Part shown: positions 41,301-53,442 of the stretch, piece after piece
Numbering within the stretch: the stretch's first letter is position 1
How the letters are laid out: the number at the start of each line of letters is the position of its first letter
Assembly (NCBI GenBank): GCA_963978895.1
Contig: OZ022245.1
Coordinates: 28,216,620-28,280,619, forward strand
Source of the DNA: Erpobdella octoculata
Lineage: Eukaryota > Annelida > Clitellata > Hirudinida > Erpobdellidae
Direction: 5' to 3'
Length of the DNA: 64,000 nt
Position numbers and translations under genes: made by a program
The notes under the pieces: generated by a model
The model's input: only the letters and a program-made list of their open reading frames with translations
Told to the model about the DNA's origin: nothing
The model's database searches: none

Positions 41301-43187
41301 AAAGATTTATATTTCGAGTTCGTTTGTTCATGGGTTTTTTACGAGGGTCATTCGTGATTTTTGGAACGTCATCCTTATTTCGTTCTTTATTTTAATGAAA
41401 AATATTATTTTAAATTGTATTTAATAATTTAATTTATAATTAGTTAATTGTAATGTATGTATATCATTTAATGTTTCGTTCTGAAATAATATCTTTACAA
41501 AAAATCATTACATTCTGCGGTAGCAGTAGTGCAAGACACGAGAGAAATGTCGGAGAAACGACTGCGGAAGATTCCAGGGTTCAGCAAGAAAAAATAACAG
41601 AGGTATTCGTAACGTCGCTATCGCTGTTGTTTGATCTTTGGTTTCTTATGGGCTTATTTATATCGTTACACAGCTGTTATCTGCCAAGGAAGCTCTTCTG
41701 ATGATGCTAAGCAAGAAGGACCANNNNNNNNNNNNNNNNNNNNNNNNNNNNNNNNNNNNNNNNNNNNNNNNNNNNNNNNNNNNNNNNNNNNNNNNNNNNN
41801 NNNNNNNNNNNNNNNNNNNNNNNNNNNNNNNNNNNNNNNNNNNNNNNNNNNNNNNNNNNNNNNNNNNNNNNNNNNNNNNNNNNNNNNNNNNNNNNNNNNN
41901 NNNNNNNNNNNNNNNNNNNNNNNAGTAGAAGATTTAAAAATGAGGAAACTCACGGTACCATGAAAGAAGAAGTAGCTCGTCTGAGAGGCAGGATCGAAGA
42001 GATGAAAGTTCTGGGACTCGTAGGCGAATCCAAGGTCGGAAAAGTTCTCGTTTTGATCGTTTTCTTTAAGCGATTTTTATACATTAGTCGATGTATTTTT
42101 CTATCTGATGATACTAGGTTAATAGTTTTCTGTCGAGTGACATTTTTTATCGTTATATGAAATTCTTTGCATGTTCAGGGAATCCCGTCAGAGTACCACA
42201 GTGCAACTGAAATGGACATTCTCAAACAGCAGGTTTGCATGTCATGCTTTTATGATAGATTTTTTTTTCTTTTGTGTTACAATGCCATCAAAAAGTTATC
42301 GGATAGATTTGATGTCGGCGTGTTTTCATTCGCAGATCAGTATATACGAAGAGGATTTCAAAAACGAGAGGAGAGATCGAGAGAAAGCGCAGACCGTAGT
42401 CGAATCTCTACAGAAGAGATTGGACCAGTTGAGTGTCACATACACGAATCTTTCTAAGTCGGTGAGACGTGATTTATTTATTTACCGTTGACTTTGTGCA
42501 TGGATTCTTGCGAGCGAACTTATTTTCTTTTTTACTACGATTATTATTTATATTTTTATTGTTATTTAAATAGAAATTAAATTAAGAATTTAATCAAAAG
42601 TACATGAAACTCAAAGAAGAAAACAAGATTTTAGAAGAAAGATTTTCAGTGGCAAATACCTTTATACAGGTCTGTCAAATAAGATTAAATTTATAATATT
42701 TAACGCTTGTTCATATTCCGTTAATTTATGTTAACTTTTTGCTTATGAATAAATTAGTTTTATGAATAAAATAATTCTTTTAATACATTATTTTTTAAAT
42801 AAATCAATTTTATAAATAAATCAATTTAATTAATGAATTATTATTAGTTTGGTTGTCTTTTATAGGATTTATTTTTCTTGAAAATCTGAAAATGTATTCA
42901 ATGTCATTGCCATCATTAAAAGAATTATCCATAATCTAAAACATTTTCCTCATTATCATCAGACGAACCTAACGACGTCCCCGAGGCTGGTCCACCACGA
43001 AGCCCCGTCGACAGCAGTCAAACCCTTCCACCGCAACCACCCTGTCTTCACGCACGGCTCGAGCCCGAGCGCACCGCGCGAAGAATCAATCCCGCCGCCT
43101 TCCTCAACCTGGCGATGTAGTTCCTGCACGTTTATAAACGATTCAAACTTTATTTACTGCAATGCATGTCAAGCCAAGAGGTTCTAA
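38336..43187 (+). CDS. ABIN/TNIP-like ubiquitin-binding coiled-coil protein (UBAN + C-terminal NZF)
   Basis: Exons that join in frame: 38336-38489, 38583-39346, 40611-40675, 41527-41602, 41674 to the gap at 41724, then about 41924-42034, 42179-42232, 42336-42461, 42601-42669 and 42963-43187. The N-terminal part is acidic and disordered, followed by coiled coils. The segment MDILKQQ-ISIYEEDFKNERRDREK is the UBAN motif that binds linear (Met1) ubiquitin in NEMO, optineurin and ABIN proteins, and it is closest to ABIN. The protein ends with an NZF zinc finger, WRCSSCTFINDSNFIYCNAC then QAKRF, retaining the Thr-Phe pair that contacts ubiquitin. Expected role: ubiquitin-dependent control of NF-kB or cell-death signalling. 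A 200-N gap removes part of the coding region, the donor near 42034 is ambiguous (GTCGGA, or 12 bases later GTTCTC), and the acceptor before 42601 is weak. Confidence 0.75.
41724..41923. other. Assembly gap, 200 N
   Basis: Exactly 200 N, probably a nominal gap length. It falls inside coding sequence or an intron of the UBAN/NZF gene: the sequence is coding on both sides (LLSAKEALLMMLSKKD before, RRFKNEETHGTMKEEVARLR after). Confidence 1.
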
Positions 43188-44686
43188 TAGAAATACCTTC
43201 GTTGCGTGGTGGAAATCAGCTGTCGTGTAGATTTTATTCAACATTCTATCAGTTCCGGAAGTTTACAACGAAACGAAATCGAATCGAGGCTCGTACCGAA
43301 TGGCGGTTTGAAGCACCTGGATTGTTTTTCTGAGAATTGATTTAGTTAACAAATGTGTGTAATTTTTTTTTTAAGTTTAGCAAATTTCCTATAGCTAACA
43401 TGCTTTTTGAAACTAACTAGCTTGTAAATGCCTAACATTCCTTTTCATGTGGTGTGCTTGACGTTTCCATTGACGATATCTGTGGTTGAAATGTTTCTGT
43501 CTGCAGCAACTATTTGTTGGTTAGGTTTTGTGCTGATTATTTCTAATTGTTATCCCAATTTGATTGTCATCACTAACCTATGGCTATAACCCGGAGGTGT
43601 ACATGGGTCTATTTTTGGCGACCCAACATCACCACTTTCTCAACCCGACCAACCTGAAAAGTTAAATTTCTTACCAATTTCAACCCACAGTTTAAAGTTT
43701 GTGTTTTTAATTAGTTTTTTTTTTCAACCCAACCCACATTTGTCAAAAAATTGAATCCAACCGATGGGTCAACCCAACCCATGTCGACCTCTGCTATAAC
43801 CTAGTTTAGTTTGTATAGCTGTGCTAAAAGTTTTTTCTCAACTTTCCATGTGTCAGATATGGAGTATCGTGGGTCTACTTCAGAGAGACAATCTTATTTG
43901 TATAGTCATTTTCCTGTTTTTTTTTTCACAATGCTACTGTCTCTCACTGCCTTTGAACCAGGCCTACTTAAGGTACACCTGTGTTATCCATTGTATCAAG
44001 AGGCTTGCTTCAAGGTTCCAGTAAAAGATGCTCTACACTGCCGTTGATTGTACACCAATATGAGCAACAAGCTATGACTGCTGGTGCGAAGAAAAATATT
44101 AAATGATAAAACAACCTCAAATTATACGTTAGGTGTCATAACAAGGCTAATTGCCATTAAAATGTTTTACAATGTAGAATTACTTTTTCGAGTAGATATG
44201 TTCAAAAAATTCAGATGTTAAGAATGTTTTTCAGAATCATGTGGTTTGCTTGTGTGTGTATCAACTTTTCTTTCAAATAAATAATCCATAAAATAACATT
44301 AAACTTCTTAGAAAAGTATTTTAGGTCATCAAATAAAACTGTGATAATCTTATCTTAATTCAACCACCTGTGAACAGGTACACACGATTTCAAACTTTAT
44401 TAGACCAAAGTAGAAAGTCACAAAACTGCTCTGACGTGGACATAATAAACACAGACAGCGACCACTAAGCACTAACAATACATGCGTATACCGTATTTTT
44501 TTGCATATAACGCGCATCTATAAAGGCCTGGAGAGGGGTTAAAAATGTGGCTCTATAAATAAACAAAATTTTACCAGTAAAATGTATTAGTATATTATAT
44601 TATCAAAAATACATGTGACATATTTACATTTTTCGATTAATAAAGCGACATTCTTTTTTATGAGTTATATGCGTAAAAATATGGTG

Positions 44687-44742
<56 letters not shown>
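43188..44742. other. 3' flank of UBAN gene and intergenic DNA
   Basis: AT-rich sequence with a hAT-type MITE (43592-43793), a TA tract (44688-44745) and several AATAAA hexamers. No gene was recognised; ORFs at 43811-44047 lack known motifs. Confidence 0.5.
43592..43793. mobile_element. 202-bp hAT-type MITE
   Basis: Inverted ends (CGGAGGTGTACATGGGT at left, ACCCATGTCGACCTCTG at right) are flanked by the 8-bp direct repeat CTATAACC (43584-43591 and 43794-43801). There is no coding sequence. Its length, target duplication and CAGAGG-type end fit hAT miniature elements. Confidence 0.7.
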
Positions 44743-44746
<4 letters not shown>

Positions 44747-46029
44747 ATATATATAAAAGAACATGTCCTGACTGACAGATGACTGACTCATAATCAACGC
44801 CGAGCTCAAACGCCTCATCCTAGGAACGTGAAATTTGGAACTTATATTACTTTTATAGCGTAAACATCCGCTAAGAAAGGATTTTTGAAAATTTTGCTCC
44901 TGAGGGGAAAAAACTGGAAAACAAACTTTTTTCTAAAAGTTTTTTCTAAAATTTTTTTCTGAAATTTGGTATATAGATTCTTTTTGAAAAATAAAAAGAT
45001 ACGTGTTTCACCATTTTTTGAAAATTCAGTTTCCCGGACCTCAAATGTGGGTTGGAAAATTGGGTTATTTGGTTTTTAAAGTAGCTTCTACTCAAAAACT
45101 GTTAATGCTACAGGAGTAAAAATTAGTATTTAGTTTCTACTCCAAAAATAATGAAATACGTGTTTTAGCATTTTTTGAAAATTTGGTTTCCAGGACTTCA
45201 AATTTGGGGTGGAAAATAGGGCTAATTGTCTTTTATAGTAACTGCTACTCAAAAACAGTAAATACCACAGATGTAAAAATTATTATTTAGTTTCTTTTCT
45301 AAAAATAAAGATATACGTGTTTCACCATTTTTTACAAATTTGGTTTCCCGGACCTCAAATGGGGGGTGGAAAATAGGGTTACTTGGTTTTTAAAGTAACT
45401 GCTACTCAAAAACTGTAAAAGCTACAAAAGTAAAATTAGTATTTAGTTTCTACTCTAAAAATAATGATATACGTGTTTCACCATTTTTTGAAAATTTGGT
45501 TTCCAGGACCTCAAATGTGAAGTGGAAAAAGGGTTATTTGATTTTAAAATAACTGCTACTCAAAAACTGTAAGTGCTACGGATGTGAAAATTAGTATTTT
45601 GAGGTTTTGTGCCGGTTAAAAGTTGATGAGTTCACCGGACGGACGGGCCAAGCCGTTATTTTAGGGTCTTCATAAGGCCCTGCCCAAACCTTTAATCAAG
45701 GTTGGACGGGCCGAGATTTTTAACCAAGTATATAGACATTTTAGTGATTTTAGGGTGTTCAGACGGGCCGGGCTAAACCTGAAGTCAAGGTGGGACGGGC
45801 CGAAGTTTTTCATCAAGTATATAGAACTTCTAGGCCTGTAAAAACGGGCCGGGCCCATATTAGACGGGCCGTGCCGGGCCAGGAATTTCGGTTTTTGAAA
45901 CGGGCTGGGCCAAGTTGTCGACGGGCCGAGCCGAGACCTAAAAAATTGATCCGTGCAGTACTCTACTATATGTGCCCGGTTCAAATTCTCTAATTTCATG
46001 CGAGCGAAGCCGCTACGGGCACTGCTAGT
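44743..46029. mobile_element. Interspersed repeat, copy B, inverted relative to 12715-14162
   Basis: It is the reverse complement of copy A over nearly its whole length, from ATCTATATATATAAAAGAAC to CGCTACGGGCACTGCTAGT. It has the same internal series of roughly 155-bp units but one fewer, and small indels. No protein domain is evident. Confidence 0.75.
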
Positions 46030-46049
46030 ATATATATATAAGCAATGGC

Positions 46050-47590
46050 TTTTTGCAGTCGTTTTGGTGCCAATTGTATATACTAGACGTTAATCCGCCA
46101 TCTAACGAACATATTAAAAGATCTTCAGTTTTTCTAATATGTTCGCTAAGTGGCGCTTTAACCTTGATTTATTTTAAAACTTTAAATCGTTCTAGCGCCT
46201 AAACGGTGCGTCATAGAGCAAAACGGACGTCATTTTTGGGGTTCTCAAAGGGGGGTATAGAATCGTCCCAAGATTAAGTTAGTCCAAAAAAAATTTTTTT
46301 TTTTTTTAAGAGCGAAGTTATACACCCCTCAAAATATAATAGATTAACCCGTTTTGGTATCAATGTTGCACGCCCCTCGAAATAATATGGACTAAACCCG
46401 TTACGGTGCCATTTGTGCAGTTGCTTTTTGCAGACAGTTTTGGTGCCAATTGTACAGTAGCTTTTTGCAGAACCATTTTGGTGCCAATTGTGCAGCTGCT
46501 TTTTGCAGTCGTTTTAGTGCCAATTGTGCGATGGCTTTTCGCAGCTTCTTGTACCAGTTTTTAGATATATTCGCTATGTGTCACTTCAATTAAATGTAGC
46601 GACATCTATCGAATGAATTATATATTTTCAACTTTTCAGATTTCGATTTTCTAGAATTAAAAACTTTAAATCGCTCTAGCGCCTAAACGGTGCGTCCTAG
46701 AGCAAAACGGACGTCATTTTTGAGGCTCTCTAAGGGGGGTATGGAATCGTCCCTAGATTAAGTTAGTCAAAAAAAAAAATTTTTTTTTCAAGAGCGAAGT
46801 TATACACCCCTCAAAATATAATAGATTAACCCGTTTTGGTACCAATTTTGCTTTTCGCAGCTTTATGTTGCACGCCCCTCGAAATATTATGGACTAAACC
46901 CGTTTCGGTGCCATTTGTGCAGCTGCTTTTTGCAGACAGTTTTGGTGCCAATTGTACAGTAGCTTTTTGCAGAACCATTTTGGTGCCAACTGTGCAGCTG
47001 CTTTTTGCAGTCTTTTAGTGCCAATTGTGCGATGGATTTTCGCAGCTTCTTGTACTAGTTTTTAGATATATTCGCTAGGTGTCACTTTATTTAGATGTAG
47101 GGACATCTATCGAATGAATGTTTTTTTTTTCAATTTTCAGCTTTCGATTTTTTAGAATCAAAAACTTTAAATCGATCTAGCGCCTAAACGGTGCGTCCTA
47201 GAGCAAAACGGACGTCATTTTTGGGCTTCTCAAAGGGGGGTATGGAATCGTCCCAAGATTAAGTTAGTCCAAAAAAAAATTTTTTTTTTTGAAGAGCGAA
47301 GTTATACACCCCACAAAATATAATAGATTAACCCGTTTTGGTACCAATTTTGCTTTTCGCAGCTTTATGTTGCACGCCCCTCGAAATATTATGGACTAAA
47401 CCCGATTCGGTGCCATTTGTGCAGCTGCTTTTTGCAGACAGTTTTGGTGCCAATTGTACAGTAGCTTTTCGCAGTCATTTTAGTGCCAATTGTGCGATGG
47501 ATTTTCGCAGCTTTTTGTACCAGTTTTTAGATATATTCGCTAGGTGTCACTTTATTTAGATGTAGGGACATCTATCGAATGAATGTTTTT
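46050..47590. repeat. Tandem array, three units of about 490 bp
   Basis: CTAGCGCCTAAACGGTGCGT occurs near 46192, 46677 and 47177. The accompanying segments AGCGAAGTTATACACCCC and ATATTCGCTAGGTGTCACTT are in constant order. Each unit also holds several 30-35-bp subrepeats of the type TTTGGTGCCAATTGTGCAGC. The array is non-coding and ends about 150 bp beyond the stop of the next minus-strand gene. A GTAT microsatellite follows at 47614-47645. Confidence 0.85.
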
Positions 47591-47608
47591 TTTTCAATTT
47601 TTCATATT

Positions 47609-47641
<33 letters not shown>

Positions 47642-47737
47642 GTGTGTGTGTATTTTCATATATTCCTGACAACTGTTTTATCTATATTTTATTAAAAAAA
47701 ATATTGTTAATCGATGTAAATGTCTAAAAATATCAAT

Positions 47738-49317
47738 TTAAAACTTGGCGACTCTCCTGCGGTCATAATGGCTTCGTCTCAAAGCTGGAATTTTTAATTT
47801 ACTCTGCTCCAAGAAGTCCTGCAGTAGTGGAGCCTTATTTGCGTTTTTCTGTGCTTCCGGTTGGGCGAATAACGGTTTCAGTACTTCACAATCCTCATTC
47901 TTGATACCATGATTTAGCTGGGCAGACAATTGCTTCAGTACTTCACAATCCTTATTCTGGAGAGCATGTTTTAGCGGGGCAAAAAACCGCTTCCGTACTT
48001 CAAATTCATCATCCTGCAGTAGTGGAGCCTTATTTGCGTTTTTCTGTGCTTCCGGTTGGGCGAATAACGGCTTCAGTACTTCACAATCCTCATTCTTGAC
48101 ACCATGATTCAGTGGTTGGGCGAATAACGGCTTCAGTACTTCACAATCCTCATTCTTGACATCATGATTGACCGGTTGGGCGAATAACGGTTTCAGTACT
48201 TCACAATCCTCATTCTTGACACCATGATTGACCGGTTGGGCAAATAACGGTTTCAGTACTTCACAATCCTCATTTTTGACAACATGATTCAGCGGTTGGG
48301 CGAATAACGGTTTCATTACTTCACAATCCTCATTCTTGACTCTATGATTTAGCTGGGCAGACAATTGCTTCAGTACTTCACAATCCTTATTCTGGAGAGC
48401 ATGTTTTAGCTGGGCAAAAAACCGCTTCCGTACTTCAAATTCATCATCTTCTGGGGTGGACAACAATCGGGTATTGGCAGTTTCTGGCTCGTCTGGTGAT
48501 TTTGTAGATGCTCTTTTTTCATCATCTCTATAAAAAAATAGACAATAGGGTTAATCAAAAGAGATATTAAAATATTTTAAAATCTACTTTTTTAAACTAA
48601 GAAAAGGAAATAATACTTATGACAGGGCTTAAATTGCATTGTATATAAAGATGTGTACACTAACTTGTCAGCATCTTCAACTTTTACTGCTGGCTCTAAA
48701 GTCGTCGAGGTTGAAGCATCTTCAACTTTTAGTAGAAATTGAGCTTCTTCAACTTTTACTGCTGGTTCTAAAGTTGTGACGGTTGAAGCATCAGAAAACA
48801 CTTTTAGTGGCAATTGAGAATGTTCGGTATGATCCAGCTGCACAGCTGATTCCTGACAATTATCGAAATTGGAACTTTGATTTGTTTCTCCAGTTTGGTC
48901 ATCATCAAAACCAAAACACGCCAGACAAGATCCAACTTTGAAAAAATCCCATCCATTGTTTAAACTTGAAGTCTGTAAATAAATCAAAATAACATTTTGC
49001 TTGAAAATTTCAGCTTCACTTTAATAACATTTAAAATACGTGGTTATATGATAAGTTTTAAATGTGGCTATTACTACATGGAAAAAACCAAAAATCAGCT
49101 TAAAACCAACCTGCAACGTAGAAAGTGATTGGTGAAAAAAGCTGGAGACACCATCTTTGCAACTTTCATATTTTTCATCAAGAACCTGTTTTTAATTAAA
49201 ATAGCATTTAATTTTAAAAAGGCACAAAAAGACTACCATTTGAGAAACACAGTTCAAAATGTATGATAAAACTACCTTTTTAACAAATGCCGCGCCAAAG
49301 CTCATTTTCCCAGACAT
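47738..49317 (-). CDS. Family member 1: shared 5' exons plus 20-residue repeats; function unknown
   Basis: Minus-strand exons 49317-49276, 49185-49111, 48972-48665 and 48527-47738 join in frame to 404 residues. I do not recognise the protein. Exon 1 (MSGKMSFGAAFVKK) and exon 2 (VLDEKYESCKDGVSSFFHQS) are homologous to the first two exons of the genes at 53443-55256 and 57937-59590. Exon 3 is acidic, with a doubled ASTxTTLEPAVKVE segment. The last exon has about seven copies of a 20-residue unit of the form NEDCEVLKPLFAQPxNHGVK, plus a larger duplication (DDEFEVRKRFFA, EAQKNANKAPLLQD). It has a basic tail ending RRRVAKF. No signal peptide or membrane segment is evident. Conservation of frame through the repeats and of splice sites between paralogues supports a real gene. 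Confidence 0.7.
47862..48410 (-). repeat. 60-bp coding tandem repeat (20-residue units)
   Basis: Units carrying TTCAGTACTTCACAATCC on the plus strand recur every 60 bp at 48072-48372, with further copies at about 47880-47970. The period is a multiple of three and the translated frame stays open, so the repeat expands as protein. Confidence 0.9.
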
Positions 49318-49579
49318 GACCAACTGAAACAACTGAAAATGTATAAAACCCTAATGTAAGTATTCCTTTTAAAATTAAAAATTAAAAAACATAACGAAAG
49401 CAAAAATGATTAATTATTAGATTTAAACGTAGCAACCGTTTTTATAAAAAGTTAATATATATATGAATTTTTGTCTTACTTTAGGCAAAAATCTAATTTG
49501 TTTGAAATATGAAAATTTATATACTGATAACAGGTAATCTGATAAAACAAAGATATGAAAATTGCTGAAAACTAATCAT

Positions 49580-49622
<43 letters not shown>

Positions 49623-50399
49623 TATATAACTTTTTTATTTGTTATTTACGTTCTGTGAAATTTATTTATAATTTCAATTCAATTTCAGTGGCCGTATTAT
49701 TTGAAACATGAATATTCTTTTTTCCCATTTTAGTCCATGATCCTTTTACACCATAAGACATCATGTCCACACCTATCTGACGGGTCAGGTCAGCAAAACT
49801 TGACCCATGGACAATATTGGACAGCCCTGGGTCTGACCTATGCAGAATCTGCAGATCTCTATGTAAGCCTATGTACTAGAGATAGCCCGTCAAAATGACG
49901 GGTTTTTTAAATATCATTACATGTTATTTTGCTCTTTAAAACTGGCGGTGAACAACTACGTAATTTTCTTTGTTATGTGTCGTTGCAATCGTTAAGATAG
50001 CACCTATAGCGATGATTATATGTGGATTTTTTTGTAAATCAGTCATTTCAGACAGCTATTAAGTGAAATAAAAGTTCTCAAACTTAAAGTACAACTTGAA
50101 CTATCTTTACTCAGTTATCTACCAAATTTAAAAAAAATTAACGGTTTCTTAAAAAAATTATCCGCCCCCAGCCCAGGTTAAGTTTTTTTTTACAAACTTT
50201 TATTTAGGTTACAATCTCTGTTTGTGTGTGTGTGTCATTCTTTGTACGCAAATCTTGCAAGTAAAATTTAACCAGCTTTTTGATTAGCTAGGAAGCTGAA
50301 ACTTTCAGCATAGCTTTATATTGAATGACAATACATGATTCAATTAAAAAAGGTATTCTCTATTTCTAAATCAAATGTATTTGAAATCAAAGTGTTAAC
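49318..50399. other. 5' flank of family member 1
   Basis: This is AT-rich sequence with a TA tract (49583-49617). The segment 49725-49905 (with CTTGACCCATGGACAATATT and TCTGCAGATCTCTATGTAAG) is duplicated at 55585-55770 upstream of family member 2. That shows the gene copies arose by segmental duplication. Confidence 0.75.
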
Positions 50400-50404
50400 A
50401 CGGC

Positions 50405-52800
50405 GCCACTGGCAGCCCCGCATAATGAGCCTTTTCATTCTAGTGACCACCAAATTGTAAGATTTGAAATAATACTGCAGGATTGTAACATGAAAATAAA
50501 TTCTCATATTAGCTACAATTTTTTTAAAGCAAATTATAACAAAGTAAGAAGCAAAATAAGAGACATGAATATAATGAGAAAAATTGAATCGGTGGATGTA
50601 AATGACAGCTGGATGTTATTCAAAAAGAGCATGGAGGAGGTCATTCAAGAAATCATACCCATTAAGAAAAAATTTGTCAGGAAACAGCCATGGATAACAA
50701 AGGAAGTCTTAAAAATAAGAAGAGCAAAAATCAAAGCATGGAAAAAGTTCCAAACACTTCGAAATGGAAATGAAATTGCAGCTGCAAGTAATAATGAGAC
50801 AGGCAAAGAAATAATACTGCAACAATTGCGCGACAAATATGTCAAGAAAAGAAATGAGACAAAAAAAAGCATTAAAAGTGCCATAATTGATTATGAGAAA
50901 AAGCTGACGGATAATATAAAAAATGACAGCAAAAGTTTCTATGCGTATGTCCGAAGTAAGCAAAAACGAAAAGACCTAGTGGGGCCGTTAAAAAATGAGT
51001 TAGGCGAAGTGGTTGAAAACGATGAAGAGGTAGCTGAAATGTTAAATAATTATTTTTGTACGGTTTTTACTGAAGAAGACATAGAAAACATACCGGAACC
51101 TGTGAACATGTTTAAGGGAAAAATAGACGAGAAAATGACTGATGTGGTTATCACAAAAGAGAACGTTGAAAGACACTTGAAGGACCTAAAAACAGATAAA
51201 AGTCCGGGTATCGATGCATTACATCCCATGTTTTTAAGAGAAGTAAGACACGAAATAAGCGATGTGTTAGCAGAAATAATGAACAGGTCCTTGAAAACTG
51301 GAGAAATTCCTCGTGATTGGAAAGATGCAATCATTGTACCACTCTTTAAAAAAGGTAGCAGATCTGAGGCAAGTAACTATCGTCCAGTAAGTCTCACGTG
51401 TATTATTTGCAAAGTCATGGAAAAAATCATTCAGCTCGAATTAATGAATCACATTAGACACCACAGCATTTTGATAAACAGCCAACATGGATTCGTACAA
51501 AGGCGATCATGTCTAACAAATTTGCTAGATTGTTTTGAAAATGTTTATACCCACTTAGATAAAGGATCCCCTGTAGACATAGTCTATCTGGATTTTGCCA
51601 AAGCCTTCGACAAAGTACCACATACACGGTTGATGAGAAAAATAGAAGCGGCTGGAATAGGAGGTAATATTCGAGGATGGATCAAAGAATGGCTAGCTGA
51701 CAGAAGACAGAAAGTGGGAATTAAAGGGAAATACTCGGAGTGGAAAAGCATAAAAAGTGGTGTACCGCAAGGATCCGTTTTGGGACCATTACTATTTGTT
51801 CTGTTCATTAACGACCTTGATTTAGCGACTTGTTCAAAGGTCTCGAAATTTGCTGATGACACAAAGTTATCCATGAAAGTAGAGTGTGAGCTGGATGCCA
51901 AAATTTTAAGAAAAGATCTTGCAAAAATATACCAATGGTCCCTAGACTGGCAAATGATGTTCAACGTAGATAAATGCTCAGTGATGCACATGGGTAAGAG
52001 AAATCAAGAGTTTCAGTATGAGATGGGAGGAATATTGTTGAAGACATCTGAAGAGGAAAGAGATCTGGGAGTTGTAGTACACAATAGCGGCAAACCATCA
52101 AGACAGTGTGCGGAAGCAGCAAAGCGAGCCAATAAGATTTTAGGATTGGTCAAGAGAACAATAATAAGTCGAAACCAGGAAATAATTATCAGACTATACA
52201 AATGTTTGGTAAGACCACATCTAGAATATTGTGTACAAGCTTGGAGCCCTGTTTTAAAAAAGGACATCGTAGTGTTGGAGAAGGTACAAAGGAGGGCTAC
52301 AAAGTTGATTAAGCATTTAAGCCAGTTACCTTACGAAGAAAGATTAAAACAATGCGGCTTAACAACTCTAGAGAAAAGGAGAAGTAGGGGTGACTTGATC
52401 GAAGCCTACAAGATAATAACAGGAAAAGAGGATTTAACACCAGCAATGTTTTTCGAACAACCACCGATTCAAAGCACTAGGGGACATAGATTCAAGCTAT
52501 TTAAAAAACAAGAAAAGACTTTAAAAAAGGCTTTTTTTAGTTCTAGAGTGGTAAACATATGGAATGACTTGGACGATGACACTGTAGCATCTGAGACTAC
52601 CACATCTTTTAAAGTAGCGCTATCCAGGCATGGATACTGATTTTTTATGCAATTATTTATTTTTTATTAGTTTATTTATCTATTATTATCATATATTTTA
52701 TTTTATTCTATTTATTATTATTTTTAATTCGAAGTGGTTGTCTATAGGCGTAAAGTCTTCTAAACCACTATAATAAACGTTATCTTATCTTTATCTTACT
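50405..52800 (+). mobile_element. 5'-truncated LINE (CR1/L2-like) with full reverse transcriptase
   Basis: The ORF is open from before 50442, where SSDHQIVRFE, the last motif of the apurinic endonuclease, is still present, through the ATG at 50490 to the stop at 52638-52640. The rest of the endonuclease is missing, so the copy is 5'-truncated. Reverse transcriptase motifs are intact: FKKGSRSEASNYRPVSLTC, DIVYLDFAKAFDKVPHTRLM, SGVPQGSVLGPLLFVLFIND and the catalytic FADDTKL (about 51847). The thumb segment ERDLGVVVHNSGKPSRQCAE is typical of CR1/L2-like elements. The 3' end finishes in short TTATCTTATC repeats near 52800. The undisturbed reading frame implies recent insertion. It separates two members of the duplicated gene family. 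Confidence 0.9.
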
Positions 52801-53146
52801 CGCTAGCTCCACAAGGACACAAAAAACTTTAACTCCCAACAGAAGTTGGTAGTTATAAAGTAAGTGTTTGTTCTCTCCCGCCAGAGAAGTCTTGATTTGT
52901 CAATTTTTAATTTTTTAATTTTTATTTTAGCCCAGGAGCGGATAGAAGAGAGAGCCCGGGGGTCAGGACCTCTTCATTTCATCATAAAAAAACTCAAGCC
53001 ATTAAGCATTTTACAGGCAGTTACATGATCCAAAAACCTACATGTGTAGCAATTTTCCTAACGTATATCTATAAATCTGACAAAATAATGAAAAACTTTC
53101 CTCTCCACTCCGTTTTGGGCCCCTTCTTTTGATAATCCTGTAACCG

Positions 53147-53320
53147 CCCCTGTTTCAGCCCATGCGGTTTGACGGGGCATTCAAATAAACGACTATAAAT
53201 ATACTGAGTGTGCCTTGTGTCTAGACACTAGACAGGCGATGACGAGAATGGCGGGATATATGGCAACCTTATAAAGTACTATATATAGCCATATAAGTGA
53301 CAATATATGATTTTAAAGGA
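53147..53320. repeat. Segment duplicated 3' of family members 2 and 3
   Basis: This stretch (CTGTAACCGCCCCTGTTTCA through TGGCAACCTTATAAAGTACT and beyond) recurs at 56886-57380, interrupted there by an insertion. Both copies lie just downstream of a family gene, so the duplication unit included 3' flank. Confidence 0.8.
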
Positions 53321-53442
53321 ACAATATTTAACCCTAACCCAATTGTTATATATATATATATTCATAAAAAATGTTTTATTTGTACTACACGAAAAAAATA
53401 AAGAAAATGATAAAACTCAAGTTCAGCTCTCTTTAGCTTAAT

